Part shown: piece after piece, positions 40,822 through 49,091 of the stretch
Numbering within the stretch: the first letter of the stretch is position 1
Layout: each line of letters opens with the position of its first letter
NCBI RefSeq assembly: GCF_002860325.1
Contig: NZ_PKOJ01000004.1
Span: 62,001 to 126,000 of the forward strand
DNA: 64,000 nt
DNA from: Neptunicoccus cionae
GTDB lineage: Bacteria; Pseudomonadota; Alphaproteobacteria; Rhodobacterales; Rhodobacteraceae
Reading direction: 5' to 3'
The notes under the pieces: model-generated
Databases searched by the model: none
What the model saw: the letters and a program-made list of their open reading frames with translations, nothing else
Told to the model about the DNA's origin: nothing
Program-made: the position numbers and the translations under genes

Positions 40822-41756
40822 TTCACTGTCACGTCGATTGCGATTGCAGAAACAGGATTTTCGGACGGGATCAGGTCGGCTTCTTTAAGGAAACGTTCAA
40901 AGGCTGCATAGCGGCCCGCATCCATGGCCGTAGGGCGCAAGGCAAAACGGGGCACGGTATCCACCCAGGCACGGGCGTTCAGCTCGTCCTGCAACTCTGC
41001 CGAAGTGGAGGCAAAGATCTCCCAGCTTTCACTCGGGTGGTTCACGATGTACTGAGTGGCTTTCTCGGTCGCGGCCAGAAAACGCGCGATCATATCCTTG
41101 TCCATCGTTTCCGTATTGGCCACGTAGATCAGCTCATCATAGGCGGGCAGACCCTGTTCCTCGACAAAGAAACACTTGCCTTTGACACCTTCGATGTCCA
41201 TCTGGTTCAGCTCGAAGTTGCGATAGGCGCCGATCACTGCATCCACCTGCCCCGACATCAGCGAAGGCGACAGGGACCAGTTCACATTCACCAGTTCCAC
41301 ATCATCCAGCGACAATCCGTTGTGGCGCAGGATCGAACCAAGCACAGCTTCTTCCACGCCGCCCACAGAAAACCCGACCTTCTTGCCTGCCAGATCAGCC
41401 GGAGATTTGATCGGCCCGTCTTCCAGCGCCAGCAGACAGTTCAGCGGTGTCGCCACCAGCGTACCAACCCGTTGCAATGGCAGACCTTCATGGATTTGAA
41501 GGTGCAGTTGCGGCTGGTAGGAAATCGCCAGATCAGCCTTGCCCGCGGCAACCATTTTCGGCGGGTCGGATGGATCGGCAGGGGCGACAATTTCGACTTC
41601 TAGGTTCTGATCGGCAAAATAGCCTTTTTCCTGCGCAACGATCACCGGGCCGTGGTCGGGGTTTACGAACCAGTCCAGAAGCAGCGTCATTTTATCCTGT
41701 GCCAGCAGGGGTGAGGCTGTCAGGGACAGAACCGCAACAAGGGAAGTGAGTTTCAT
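40818..41756 (-). CDS. thiY: HMP-precursor ABC transporter substrate-binding protein
   Basis: This 312-residue NMT1/THI5-like protein has a Sec signal (cleavage near LLA/QDK) and the family start LLLDWFVNPDHGPVIVAQEKGYF, with SYQPQLHL and VGFSVGGVEEAVLGSIL. It binds formylaminopyrimidine-type compounds in the periplasm. ATG 41756 has AAAGG upstream; the in-frame upstream extension is basic and lies before the signal. It is 4 bases after thiF and overlaps tenA. Confidence 0.9.
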   Translation of the reverse strand: MKLTSLVAVLSLTASPLLAQDKMTLLLDWFVNPDHGPVIVAQEKGYFADQNLEVEIVAPADPSDPPKMVAAGKADLAISYQPQLHLQIHEGLPLQRVGTLVATPLNCLLALEDGPIKSPADLAGKKVGFSVGGVEEAVLGSILRHNGLSLDDVELVNVNWSLSPSLMSGQVDAVIGAYRNFELNQMDIEGVKGKCFFVEEQGLPAYDELIYVANTETMDKDMIARFLAATEKATQYIVNHPSESWEIFASTSAELQDELNARAWVDTVPRFALRPTAMDAGRYAAFERFLKEADLIPSENPVSAIAIDVTVK

Positions 41757-41760
41757 GGTA

Positions 41761-42747
41761 TTACCTTTCGTTTTCCGGCGTATCGCCGAGAGCAATTAAA
41801 GAAATTTCGCCGTCCCAGTAGGACCGCAGGTGTGTCGCCGCATTCCAGGCCCGCAGGCCCGAGCGACAGGCAAAAACGGCCCGCTGGCCGGTTTGTGGTT
41901 CAGGATTTTCTGCCGCAAACTGCGCCACGGTGAGGCGCTGCGCGGTAGGGGTGACGGTTGCGGGAGCTTCGTCTTCTCCGCGTAGGTCCACGACAAAATC
42001 CGTCTGTGTAATTTGCTTTGCTGCGATAAAGCGCAGGTCTGCATCCGGTTCTGGTGCTGTGTCAAAGCGAAAACCGCCACTGTGAAACCGCTGCATGTCA
42101 AAGCTGATCACCTGCCCGAGCGGTGAAGGACTCTGCCCGATTATCACGCCGAGCGCCATCTGTGCCTGTGCAGCCCCGATTAGCCCGACAACAGGGCCCA
42201 TCACACCCGCAGTGGCGCAGGTGGCGGCGCGGTCTGGCAAGTCGGGGAATACCGCGCGAAGCGAAGGCGCCGTGCCGCAGAAACCGCCCACATATCCCGC
42301 AAAGCCCAGCACAGAGGCGCTGACCAGCGGAACGTTAAGGCGCAGACAGGTGTCCGACAACGCGTAGCTGACAGCGAAACTATCGGCACAATCCAGCACC
42401 AGCGTGCTTTGCGCGACCAGATCATCCGCATTCTGCGGGTCTAGCACTTTGACAAGCGGCGTTATTGTGCAGTCTCCGTTCAAACCGCGCATTGTTTTTG
42501 CAGCGGCTTCGGCCTTGGGTCTGCCCGCATCTTCCTGCCGGAACAGGGTCTGGCGGTGCAGGTTCGACAGGGAAACCGTATCGCTGTCCACCAGCGTGAT
42601 ATGTCCCACTCCGGCCCCGACAAGGTATTGCAGAACCGGTGCGCCCAGCCCCCCTGCCCCGACCACCAGAACGCGGGCCGCACGGATGGCCGCCTGCCCT
42701 TTTGTGCCCACCTCGGGCAGGATCATCTGTCTTTCATACCGGTTCAT
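41761..42747 (-). CDS. thiF: ThiF-type adenylyltransferase fused to a rhodanese-like domain
   Basis: ThiF adenylates the ThiS C-terminus so sulfur can be added. The N-terminal 240 residues form the MoeB/ThiF fold with GAGGLG at 30-35, a DxxR loop (DNLHRQTLFR-like SNLHRQTLF) and a Cys in DRAATCATAGVMGP. The zinc Cys pairs of E. coli ThiF are absent (APSLRAVFPDLP). Residues about 245-328 form a rhodanese-like domain with active loop CRSGLR starting at Cys294, so adenylation and sulfur transfer may be in one chain. ATG 42747 overlaps the thiE stop. Confidence 0.88.
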   Translation of the reverse strand: MNRYERQMILPEVGTKGQAAIRAARVLVVGAGGLGAPVLQYLVGAGVGHITLVDSDTVSLSNLHRQTLFRQEDAGRPKAEAAAKTMRGLNGDCTITPLVKVLDPQNADDLVAQSTLVLDCADSFAVSYALSDTCLRLNVPLVSASVLGFAGYVGGFCGTAPSLRAVFPDLPDRAATCATAGVMGPVVGLIGAAQAQMALGVIIGQSPSPLGQVISFDMQRFHSGGFRFDTAPEPDADLRFIAAKQITQTDFVVDLRGEDEAPATVTPTAQRLTVAQFAAENPEPQTGQRAVFACRSGLRAWNAATHLRSYWDGEISLIALGDTPENER

Positions 42748-43340
42748 CGGGTGGCCGCCAGCCATGCAGATACGCGGTCCTCGGGGCTGGCATTCAGGGT
42801 GATGTCTGTCACTGCCGCCACCACATCCGCGCCCGCGTCAAACGCACCTGTTGCGCGTTCGATGGACATGCCACCGATGGCAATCAGGGGAATTGTACCA
42901 ATCCGGTCACGCCATTTCGACAGACGCTCCACCCCCTGTTCGTGCCATTTCATCTTTTTCAGAATGGTCGGGTAAATCGGGCCAAGCGCGATGTAATCCG
43001 GTTTCAGGTCCAAAGCGCGGTTCAATTCCGCCCTGTCATGGGTACTGACCCCGAGCCGCAATCCCGCCGCGCGGATCGCCGCAATATCTGCGGTGTCCAG
43101 ATCCTCCTGTCCCAGATGCAGCCAGTCGCAGCCTTCTTCTATCGCGATCTGCCAGTAATCGTTGATGACCAGAGTACAATCATGGGCAGCACATACCGCT
43201 TTCGCATGGCGGATCTGATCGCGGATTTCGTCGGGGGTTTGATCCTTGATGCGCAGTTGCACCAGCTTGATACCAAGCGGGACCAGCCGTTCTAGCCAGT
43301 CTGCGCTGTCAAAGATGGGGTAAAAACGGTCGAGTTTCAT
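42744..43340 (-). CDS. thiE: Thiamine-phosphate synthase
   Basis: ThiE joins HMP pyrophosphate and thiazole phosphate to thiamine phosphate. The 198-residue TIM barrel has [13 protein letters not shown], an NDYWQIA pocket, [15 protein letters not shown] and ALGPIYPT, then IGGM for phosphate binding. It overlaps thiG and thiF by four bases. The length is a little short but no core strand is missing. Confidence 0.92.
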   Translation of the reverse strand: MKLDRFYPIFDSADWLERLVPLGIKLVQLRIKDQTPDEIRDQIRHAKAVCAAHDCTLVINDYWQIAIEEGCDWLHLGQEDLDTADIAAIRAAGLRLGVSTHDRAELNRALDLKPDYIALGPIYPTILKKMKWHEQGVERLSKWRDRIGTIPLIAIGGMSIERATGAFDAGADVVAAVTDITLNASPEDRVSAWLAATR

Positions 43341-44110
43341 GACAAAAACGCCTTTCCGATAACGGGGGTTGAGGGGGCGGCCATGTCGCGGGGTTCCATC
43401 GGGTCCGCAGCAGCAGCAAGCTGGCCTGCGCGGATCGCGGTGGCAAAGGCTTCGGCCATTCCAGCAGGGTCTCCCGCCTTCGCAACAGCTGTGTTTAGCA
43501 GCACCGCATCAAACCCGAGTTCCATCGCCTGTGCCGCCTGTGACGGCAGGCCCAGCCCTGCATCAATCACCAGTGGCACATCAGGGAAATGGGCGCGCAT
43601 AGCCCGCAAACCGAACAGGTTGTTCAACCCCAGACCCGACCCGATCGGCGCACCCCATGGCATCAGAACCTCGCAGCCGGCGTGCAGCAACCGGTCCGCC
43701 ACAACCAGATCTTCGGTGGTGTAGGGAAAGACCTGAAAGCCGTCTTCGGTCAGGATGCGCGCGGCTTCGACCAGACCGAAAACATCGGGTTGCAGGGTGT
43801 CTTCCTCGCCAATCACCTCAAGCTTGATCCACTTCGTATCAAACACTTCCCGCGCCATATGGGCGGTGGTGACAGCCTCTTTCACACTGTGGCATCCGGC
43901 GGTATTTGGCAGGATATGCACGTCCAGCGCGCGGATCATCTGCCAGAAGTCCTGCCCCGCCCGATCCTGTCCGCTTTCACGGCGCAGGGATACGGTAGCA
44001 ACGCTGGCACCGCTGCGCCGGAAGGCATCTGCAAGGATCGCAGGCGACGGGTATTGCGCAGTGCCAAGCATGAAGCCGTTGGCAAGGGTCGTTCCGTAAA
44101 AATCGCGCAT
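43337..44110 (-). CDS. thiG: Thiazole synthase
   Basis: ThiG forms the thiazole ring from deoxyxylulose phosphate, glycine imine and ThiS thiocarboxylate. The 257-residue TIM barrel has the Schiff-base Lys96 in KWIKLEVIG, then LPNTAGC before it and the phosphate-binding APIGSGLGL and [10 protein letters not shown]. It starts 3 bases after thiS. All pathway partners (ThiS, ThiF, ThiO) are in the same operon. Confidence 0.95.
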   Translation of the reverse strand: MRDFYGTTLANGFMLGTAQYPSPAILADAFRRSGASVATVSLRRESGQDRAGQDFWQMIRALDVHILPNTAGCHSVKEAVTTAHMAREVFDTKWIKLEVIGEEDTLQPDVFGLVEAARILTEDGFQVFPYTTEDLVVADRLLHAGCEVLMPWGAPIGSGLGLNNLFGLRAMRAHFPDVPLVIDAGLGLPSQAAQAMELGFDAVLLNTAVAKAGDPAGMAEAFATAIRAGQLAAAADPMEPRDMAAPSTPVIGKAFLS

Positions 44111-44113
44111 GTT

Positions 44114-44311
44114 CTAGCCCCCCTGCATCGGGGCGAGCACTTCAACGAGGTCACCATCGGACAGAGATTGCGTGGCACGCGCCGATGCTGGCACGAATTC
44201 ACCGTTCACAGCCGTTGCGATTTTAGCGCCGGTGAACCCCTGTTCTTCCAGCAGCCCGTCCAGCATTTTCGCCTGCGTTTCGATCATTGCGCCGTTAAGT
44301 TGCAGTTTCAT
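44114..44311 (-). CDS. thiS: Sulfur carrier protein
   Basis: The 65-residue ubiquitin-like protein ends in the required Gly-Gly (VLAPMQGG) and has AVNGEFVP in the core. Its C-terminus is adenylated by ThiF and then carries sulfur to ThiG. The start overlaps the 3' end of thiO by 17 bases. Confidence 0.95.
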   Translation of the reverse strand: MKLQLNGAMIETQAKMLDGLLEEQGFTGAKIATAVNGEFVPASARATQSLSDGDLVEVLAPMQGG

Positions 44312-45290
44312 CCATCACCTCCGGTGTTGTGTTGTCAAAGATCCGCTCTGCCACCATCCGCGCCAGCGCTGGCGCCAGAAGGAAGCCGTGCCGGAACAGC
44401 CCGTTGGCGCGAATCAGGTTGCCGCTCTGGCGGATGCGGGGAAGGTTGTCGGCAAAGGCAGGGCGGCTATCGACGCCGATCTCCAGCACCTCGGCCTCGC
44501 CAAAAGCGGGGTTTAGGGCATAAGCCGCGCTGAGCAGTTCCAACAGGGCGCGGGCGGTTACATGCCGGCCTGCCTGCCCTTCGATCATCGTTGCGCCCAG
44601 CATGAAAACCCCGTCTCCACGCGGCACGATATAAAGCGGGATGCGCGGGTGCAGCAGACGGATCGGACGGGACAGGGACACATCGGGACAGGAGAGCACC
44701 AACATCTCTCCCTTAACGCCGCGCAGGTCTGGCAGATCGGCCCGGGCCTGAAACCCGCGACAGTCCACCGTCAATCCTTTGGCGGCGTAATCCGCAGGGT
44801 CGACATCGGCCTCAACGAACTCCGCACCATCCGCCAGAACGGACTGGCGCAACTGCTGCAAAGCTTCACGCGGGGCGAGGTGGGCCTCGGTCTCAAAGAA
44901 CAGACCTTTGGAAAACCGTCCTCCCAGATCAGGTTCCAGTGCGTCGATCTCGGCCCCCGATACCTCACGATATCCGGTGGTGCGACGGGCAAAGCGGGTC
45001 AGCTCCGACCTGTCCCGCGCGGGCGACACAACCAATGAGCCGTGACGGTGGACCGCCTGCGTTTTTGCCTCCCACCAGTCAGCGGCTTCCTGTCCCAGAC
45101 GCACGACGGGTTCTTCTGCACTTTCCCCCTCGCAATAGGGTGCCAGCATTCCGCCCGCCCACCATGAACAGGCCGCCGGACCAAGGTCGCACTGGCGGTC
45201 GATCAGGGTGACACGTGCGCCTCGATCCAGCAGGGTGCGGGCCACGCAAAGCCCTGCCACACCCGCGCCGATGACGGTAACGTCTTTCAT
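44295..45290 (-). CDS. thiO: Glycine oxidase, FAD-dependent
   Basis: ThiO oxidises glycine to the imine used by ThiG. The 331-residue DAO-family flavoprotein has VIGAGVAGLCVARTLLDRGARVTLID at the N-terminus, CSWWAGGMLAPYCEG, and the late HGFLLAPALARM. The presence of ThiO rather than ThiH shows an oxygen-dependent thiazole route. It overlaps thiD (upstream) and thiS (downstream). Confidence 0.93.
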   Translation of the reverse strand: MKDVTVIGAGVAGLCVARTLLDRGARVTLIDRQCDLGPAACSWWAGGMLAPYCEGESAEEPVVRLGQEAADWWEAKTQAVHRHGSLVVSPARDRSELTRFARRTTGYREVSGAEIDALEPDLGGRFSKGLFFETEAHLAPREALQQLRQSVLADGAEFVEADVDPADYAAKGLTVDCRGFQARADLPDLRGVKGEMLVLSCPDVSLSRPIRLLHPRIPLYIVPRGDGVFMLGATMIEGQAGRHVTARALLELLSAAYALNPAFGEAEVLEIGVDSRPAFADNLPRIRQSGNLIRANGLFRHGFLLAPALARMVAERIFDNTTPEVMDETAT

Positions 45291-46096
45291 GTCCAGTATC
45301 CGTGGAAGTGGTGGACCGGACCGTGCCCCGCCCCGATATAAAGCTGGTCCGCCGCTTTAATCGCCGCTTGCAAATAGCCGTGCGCCGCCGTCACCGCGTT
45401 GGACAGATCAGACCCTTTGGCGAGATGAGCCGCAATCGCTGCGGAATAGGTGCAGCCTGTGCCGTGGGTGTTGCGGGTGTGGATACGCGGCGCAGAGAGG
45501 GTTAGCGGTTCGCCGTCCTGCCCGATCAGCACATCCGTGCAGGTTTCGCCGCTGGAATGTCCGCCCTTCATCAGAACCGCCTTCGGTCCGAGATCCATCA
45601 GCGCCTCTGCCTGCGCAGCCATAGCTTCGGGCGTCTCTGCTTCTGCCACATCCAGCAGCCTTGCCGCTTCGGGCAGGTTCGGGGTCAACACTGTCGCGAG
45701 AGGCAGGATTTTCTCGCGCATCGCATTGATCGCCGCGTCTTGCAGCAGCGCATCGCCGGATTTTGCAATCATCACAGGATCAACAACAATCGGCCCCTTA
45801 AAACCGGCAAGCTGATCTGCCACCGCATCAATAATGCGCGGAGAGAACAACATGCCAAGCTTGATCGCGTTTACCGGAATATCTGCCAGAACCGTTTCGA
45901 TCTGCGCGGCGACCACATCAGCGGGCACCTCATGCACCGCTGTCACTGCTTGCGTGTTCTGCGCGGTGATCGCGGTGATCACGCTGGCCCCGTAAGCACC
46001 ATTTGCGGAAAACGCTTTCAGGTCGGCCTGAATACCAGCCCCGCCGCCACTGTCGGACCCTGCAATAGTAAGTGCTATCGGTGTTTTGCCGGTCAC
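45287..46096 (-). CDS. thiD: HMP/HMP-phosphate kinase
   Basis: ThiD phosphorylates HMP twice. The 269-residue ribokinase-fold protein has AGSDSGGGAGIQADLKAFSANGAYG near the N-terminus (residues about 12-36), DPVMIAKSG and the anion hole NTHGTGCTYSAAIAA with the catalytic Asp region. It starts at GTG 46096 with GGAGA 6 bases upstream. It is the first gene after the TPP riboswitch, whose action is likely to hide this ribosome site or stop transcription. Confidence 0.95.
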   Translation of the reverse strand: MTGKTPIALTIAGSDSGGGAGIQADLKAFSANGAYGASVITAITAQNTQAVTAVHEVPADVVAAQIETVLADIPVNAIKLGMLFSPRIIDAVADQLAGFKGPIVVDPVMIAKSGDALLQDAAINAMREKILPLATVLTPNLPEAARLLDVAEAETPEAMAAQAEALMDLGPKAVLMKGGHSSGETCTDVLIGQDGEPLTLSAPRIHTRNTHGTGCTYSAAIAAHLAKGSDLSNAVTAAHGYLQAAIKAADQLYIGAGHGPVHHFHGYWT

Positions 46097-46170
46097 TGGT
46101 CTGTCTCCATCGTTTAACGGGATGACCAGCGAAAGAAAGGACTGCGGGCGATGTTCGCCTGTGCAGTGTA

Positions 46171-46255
46171 CCCGTTCCCTACGCCGGTATGACCCGGATC
46201 AGGTTCGACGGGTCGGTGCGAACACCTCTCAGCCCGATGTGGGCTCCCCGACGGA
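46171..46255 (-). promoter_or_regulatory. TPP riboswitch (THI element) of the thiamine operon
   Basis: On the minus strand the conserved core is clear: GGGGAGCC, GCTGAGAGG, ACCTGATCCGGGTCATACC and GGCGTAGGGAA, in the right order. A P1 stem CCGT/ACGG joins 46251-46254 with 46172-46175. Thiamine pyrophosphate binding should reduce expression of all ten genes from thiD to thiX. About 75 bases separate it from the thiD start. The expression platform is not obvious; no terminator stem with T-run was found, so control of translation is more likely. Confidence 0.95.
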
Positions 46256-46273
46256 TAAAATTGTCTGCGCCAA

Positions 46274-46302
46274 TGGTTAGGACAGTTCGCACTGCCTTGC
46301 AA
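46274..46302 (-). promoter_or_regulatory. Possible promoter of the thiamine operon
   Basis: TTGCAA (46302-46297) and TAACCA (46279-46274) with a 17-base spacer on the minus strand would start RNA about 10-15 bases before the riboswitch. The hexamers are only moderate matches. Confidence 0.35.
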
Positions 46303-46344
46303 TGGGCAATTCGGACCGTTTTGCCGATCCGTCAATCTGGCGTG

Positions 46345-47124
46345 TCAGACGGTCAGTCCGCCGTCCACTTTCAGGGACTCCCCTGTAATATAAGAACTGT
46401 CATCGGACCCTAGAAACAAGGCCGCTTTGGCGATATCCCACGCGCTGCCCTGACGGCCCATGGGAACCATCGCGGAGCGGCGGCGGGACAGTTCTTGGGG
46501 ATCGGTTTCGGAATCTACAAAGGCTGTTACATGGGGCGTGTCGATCACACCGGGCAGAATCACATTGGACCGGATCTGATAGCTGGCGTTTTCGTGGGCC
46601 ACAGATCGGGCAAAGCGGACCAGCGCCATTTTGGAAACTTCATAAGACACATAGCTGTAAGGCGCGGAGTACACCGCCGCCAGCGAGGAAACATAAACCA
46701 GCGATCCGCCGCCCTGATCGCGCATCAATGGCAGCACCGCACGGGTCATCCGCAGCGCCCCTGTCAGGTTGATGTCAAACACACGGTCCCAGTCTGCATC
46801 CGTGGTTTCAAGCACGCCACCCTGCTGGCTGATCCCCACATTATAGTCGAGCACATCAATCCCGCCCCAGAGTTCAACAGCCCGCGCAGCGACCTGCTCT
46901 CCGGACGCTGCGTCCGTCACATCCGCGACAGAGGTTTCAGCGATGCCACCCTCGGCGCGGATCAGATCGGCGGTTTCCTCGGCAGCCTCTGCGACGCGGT
47001 CCACACACAGCACTTTCGCGCCTTCCCGAGCAAATAACACGGCGGTCGCTTTTCCGTTGCCCCAGCCCGCGCCGGACGATCCTGCGCCGATGATGGCGAC
47101 CCTTTTTCCCGATAAGCGGCTCAA
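46345..47124 (-). CDS. Short-chain dehydrogenase/reductase
   Basis: The 259-residue SDR has the Rossmann motif IIGAGSSGAGWGNGKA, NVG in DYNVGIS, a catalytic Ser/Tyr/Lys set (VSSLAAVYS, YVSYEVSK) and the C-terminal ITGESLKVDGGLTV. I chose TTG 47124, which overlaps the dctM stop as TTGA; an in-frame GTG at 47151 is possible. It is the last gene of the 2-oxoacid TRAP operon. It probably interconverts a hydroxy and an oxo group of the imported compound, by context. Confidence 0.85.
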   Translation of the reverse strand: MSRLSGKRVAIIGAGSSGAGWGNGKATAVLFAREGAKVLCVDRVAEAAEETADLIRAEGGIAETSVADVTDAASGEQVAARAVELWGGIDVLDYNVGISQQGGVLETTDADWDRVFDINLTGALRMTRAVLPLMRDQGGGSLVYVSSLAAVYSAPYSYVSYEVSKMALVRFARSVAHENASYQIRSNVILPGVIDTPHVTAFVDSETDPQELSRRRSAMVPMGRQGSAWDIAKAALFLGSDDSSYITGESLKVDGGLTV

Positions 47125-48488
47125 TTTCCTAACACCTTGCCTGGCAGCCACATGGCCAGATCCGGTTGCCAGATCAGGATGAACAGCACCGCAACCTGCA
47201 ACAGAACGAAGGGGATAATACCGCGATAGATGTCGCGCATTTCCACAAGGTTCCCAGCCGCACCTTTCATGTAAAACAAGGCGAACCCGAAGGGCGGCGT
47301 CAGGAAGGAGGTTTGCAGGTTCACTGCCACCAGAATGGTAAACCAGTAGACCAGATCCTTTTTGTCAATGTGATCCCCGAGATCCATCAGATCCACAATC
47401 GGGGCAAAAATCGGCAGTAGGATCAGGGTGATTTCTATCCAGTCAAAGAAAAAGCCGAGCACAAAAACCATGATCATCATCATGAACAACAGCGCCCAAT
47501 CCCCGAGGTTCAGGCTGCGGGCGAGTTCAACGATCAGATCATCCCCGCCCACTTTACGAAAGATGTAGGAAAATGCGGTGGCGGTAGCAAAGATGAAGAA
47601 TAACAAGGCGATGGTGCGCAGCGAACTATCGGTCGCCTCGCCCAGAACGGTCCAGTTGATCCGACCCCGGATCAACCCCAGAAACAGCGCCGCAAATGCC
47701 CCCACACCGGAGGCTTCGGTCGGACTGGCAAACCCACCGATGATAGAGCCGAGCACGGCCACAATAAGGATCAGCGGAAAGGACACAGAGACAATAGCCT
47801 CGCGCCAGAGACCGGATTTCTCCTCAATCGTAAGGCCGCGGGGCACAGGTGTTTCACTGGGGCGCAGGATAGAGCGGGTCACAAGATAGACCAGATAGAC
47901 CGCCGCCAGAAACAAGCCGGGCAGAAAGGCTGCAACAAACACTTTGGCAAGGTTCAGGGACAGCAGGTCCGACATGAACACCAGCATGACAGAGGGCGGG
48001 ATGAGAATGCCAAGTGTCCCTGCGCTTGCCACTGTGCCGGTGGCCAGCGGCGCGGAATATCCCGCCCGCATCATGGTCGGCAGGGCCATCACTGTCAGCA
48101 TCACAACCGATGCTCCGATGATCCCTGTCGCTGCGGCCAGAATTGTCCCCATCAGGACCACCGCCAGCGCCAGCCCGCCCGGCACCCGCACCAGAAGTTT
48201 TTGCAGCGTCAGCAGCAGGTCTTCGGCGATGCGGGTTTTCTCCATCACAACACCCATGAAGATGAACATAGGCGCGGCCACCAGCACTGCGTTGTCGATC
48301 ACCCCGCCGTATATCCGTGTCGGCACAAGGGACAGATGAACGAACCGCATCTCGCCCAAGGCAAGGGCAATAATGGCGAAGATCAGCGTCACTGCTGCCA
48401 GCACGATGGGCACCGGCAGGGCTGTGAACAACCCTGCGATCAGGCTTAGGAACATAATCGCGGGCAGGAATTCAGTCAGCGTTTCCAT
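47121..48488 (-). CDS. dctM: TRAP transporter large membrane subunit of the 2-oxoacid-type operon
   Basis: This DctM has 455 residues with about 12 helices and longer loops than the first copy in this window. Typical segments are FMGVVMEKTRIAEDLL, SAGTLGILIPPSVMLVF and SPTEASGVGAFAALFLGLIRG (read in parts). Large DctM of this kind go with TakP-like binding proteins. It overlaps dctQ by 13 bases and the SDR by four. Confidence 0.92.
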   Translation of the reverse strand: METLTEFLPAIMFLSLIAGLFTALPVPIVLAAVTLIFAIIALALGEMRFVHLSLVPTRIYGGVIDNAVLVAAPMFIFMGVVMEKTRIAEDLLLTLQKLLVRVPGGLALAVVLMGTILAAATGIIGASVVMLTVMALPTMMRAGYSAPLATGTVASAGTLGILIPPSVMLVFMSDLLSLNLAKVFVAAFLPGLFLAAVYLVYLVTRSILRPSETPVPRGLTIEEKSGLWREAIVSVSFPLILIVAVLGSIIGGFASPTEASGVGAFAALFLGLIRGRINWTVLGEATDSSLRTIALLFFIFATATAFSYIFRKVGGDDLIVELARSLNLGDWALLFMMMIMVFVLGFFFDWIEITLILLPIFAPIVDLMDLGDHIDKKDLVYWFTILVAVNLQTSFLTPPFGFALFYMKGAAGNLVEMRDIYRGIIPFVLLQVAVLFILIWQPDLAMWLPGKVLGN

Positions 48489-49027
48489 AGGCCTCTTTCA
48501 AGGAATGTCTGTGAAATCAGATCGGGGCGTTTCAGCGTGGCCAGAATGCGCAGGGCAACTGCGCTACAGCCCGCCACGGTCAGCAGGGCCGAAACGGGCA
48601 CTGCGGATTTGATGATCCAGCGATGGGGCAAGCCGCGCCCGCCGTTGGCACCTTCACCCCGCTCGAACGCGCGGGCGGCAAATTCGTAGCCGTGCCATGC
48701 GATGAACAGGAAGAAGGGAATAACCAGCAGTACAACCACCCAGAATTCCAGCCAAAGCCGGAAGCGCGGGGTCATCTTTCCGGCAATAACGTCAATGCGC
48801 ACATGGGCGTCACGGGTATAGGCATAGCCAAAGGCAAACACAGCGATCACGCCGTGCAGGTGCCATTCCAGTTCCTGCAGCATGGTTGATCCGGTTGAGA
48901 AGAACTTGCGCCCGATCACGTCATACATGATCACCCCGACAAGTACGAACAGCAGTACTGCGGCCAGCCTTGCAGCCCAGTCACATACGGTCGTCAGCGC
49001 CGAAGCGATTTTCAGACTGGTGTGCAT
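48476..49027 (-). CDS. dctQ: TRAP transporter small membrane subunit of the 2-oxoacid-type operon
   Basis: The 183-residue DctQ has four helices and the central motif LQELEWHLHGVIAVFAFGYAYTRDAHVRIDVI (read in parts), common in DctQ of TakP-type systems. A good site (GGGGGGAA) precedes ATG 49027. A GC-rich hairpin separates it from dctP. Confidence 0.92.
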   Translation of the reverse strand: MHTSLKIASALTTVCDWAARLAAVLLFVLVGVIMYDVIGRKFFSTGSTMLQELEWHLHGVIAVFAFGYAYTRDAHVRIDVIAGKMTPRFRLWLEFWVVVLLVIPFFLFIAWHGYEFAARAFERGEGANGGRGLPHRWIIKSAVPVSALLTVAGCSAVALRILATLKRPDLISQTFLERGLWKR

Positions 49028-49046
49028 GTTCCCCCCTTTGATAAAT

Positions 49047-49076
49047 CCGGTCCGGCAGCTCCCCCCGCCGGACCGG
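49047..49076 (-). other. Strong hairpin between the second dctP and dctQ
   Basis: A 10-base perfect stem CCGGTCCGGC / GCCGGACCGG (49047-49056 with 49067-49076) with a 10-base loop sits in the dctP-dctQ gap. There is no U-run after it in the transcribed direction. Its position mirrors the hairpin at 16518-16546, although the sequence differs. Confidence 0.7.
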
Positions 49077-49091
49077 TCTCGTTTAAACGGC

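Noticed and set aside
46093-46110. Five-codon frame ATG...TGA (METDQ) overlapping the thiD GTG start
   Set aside because: Its bases include the GGAG ribosome site of thiD and it has no ribosome site of its own; most likely coincidence.
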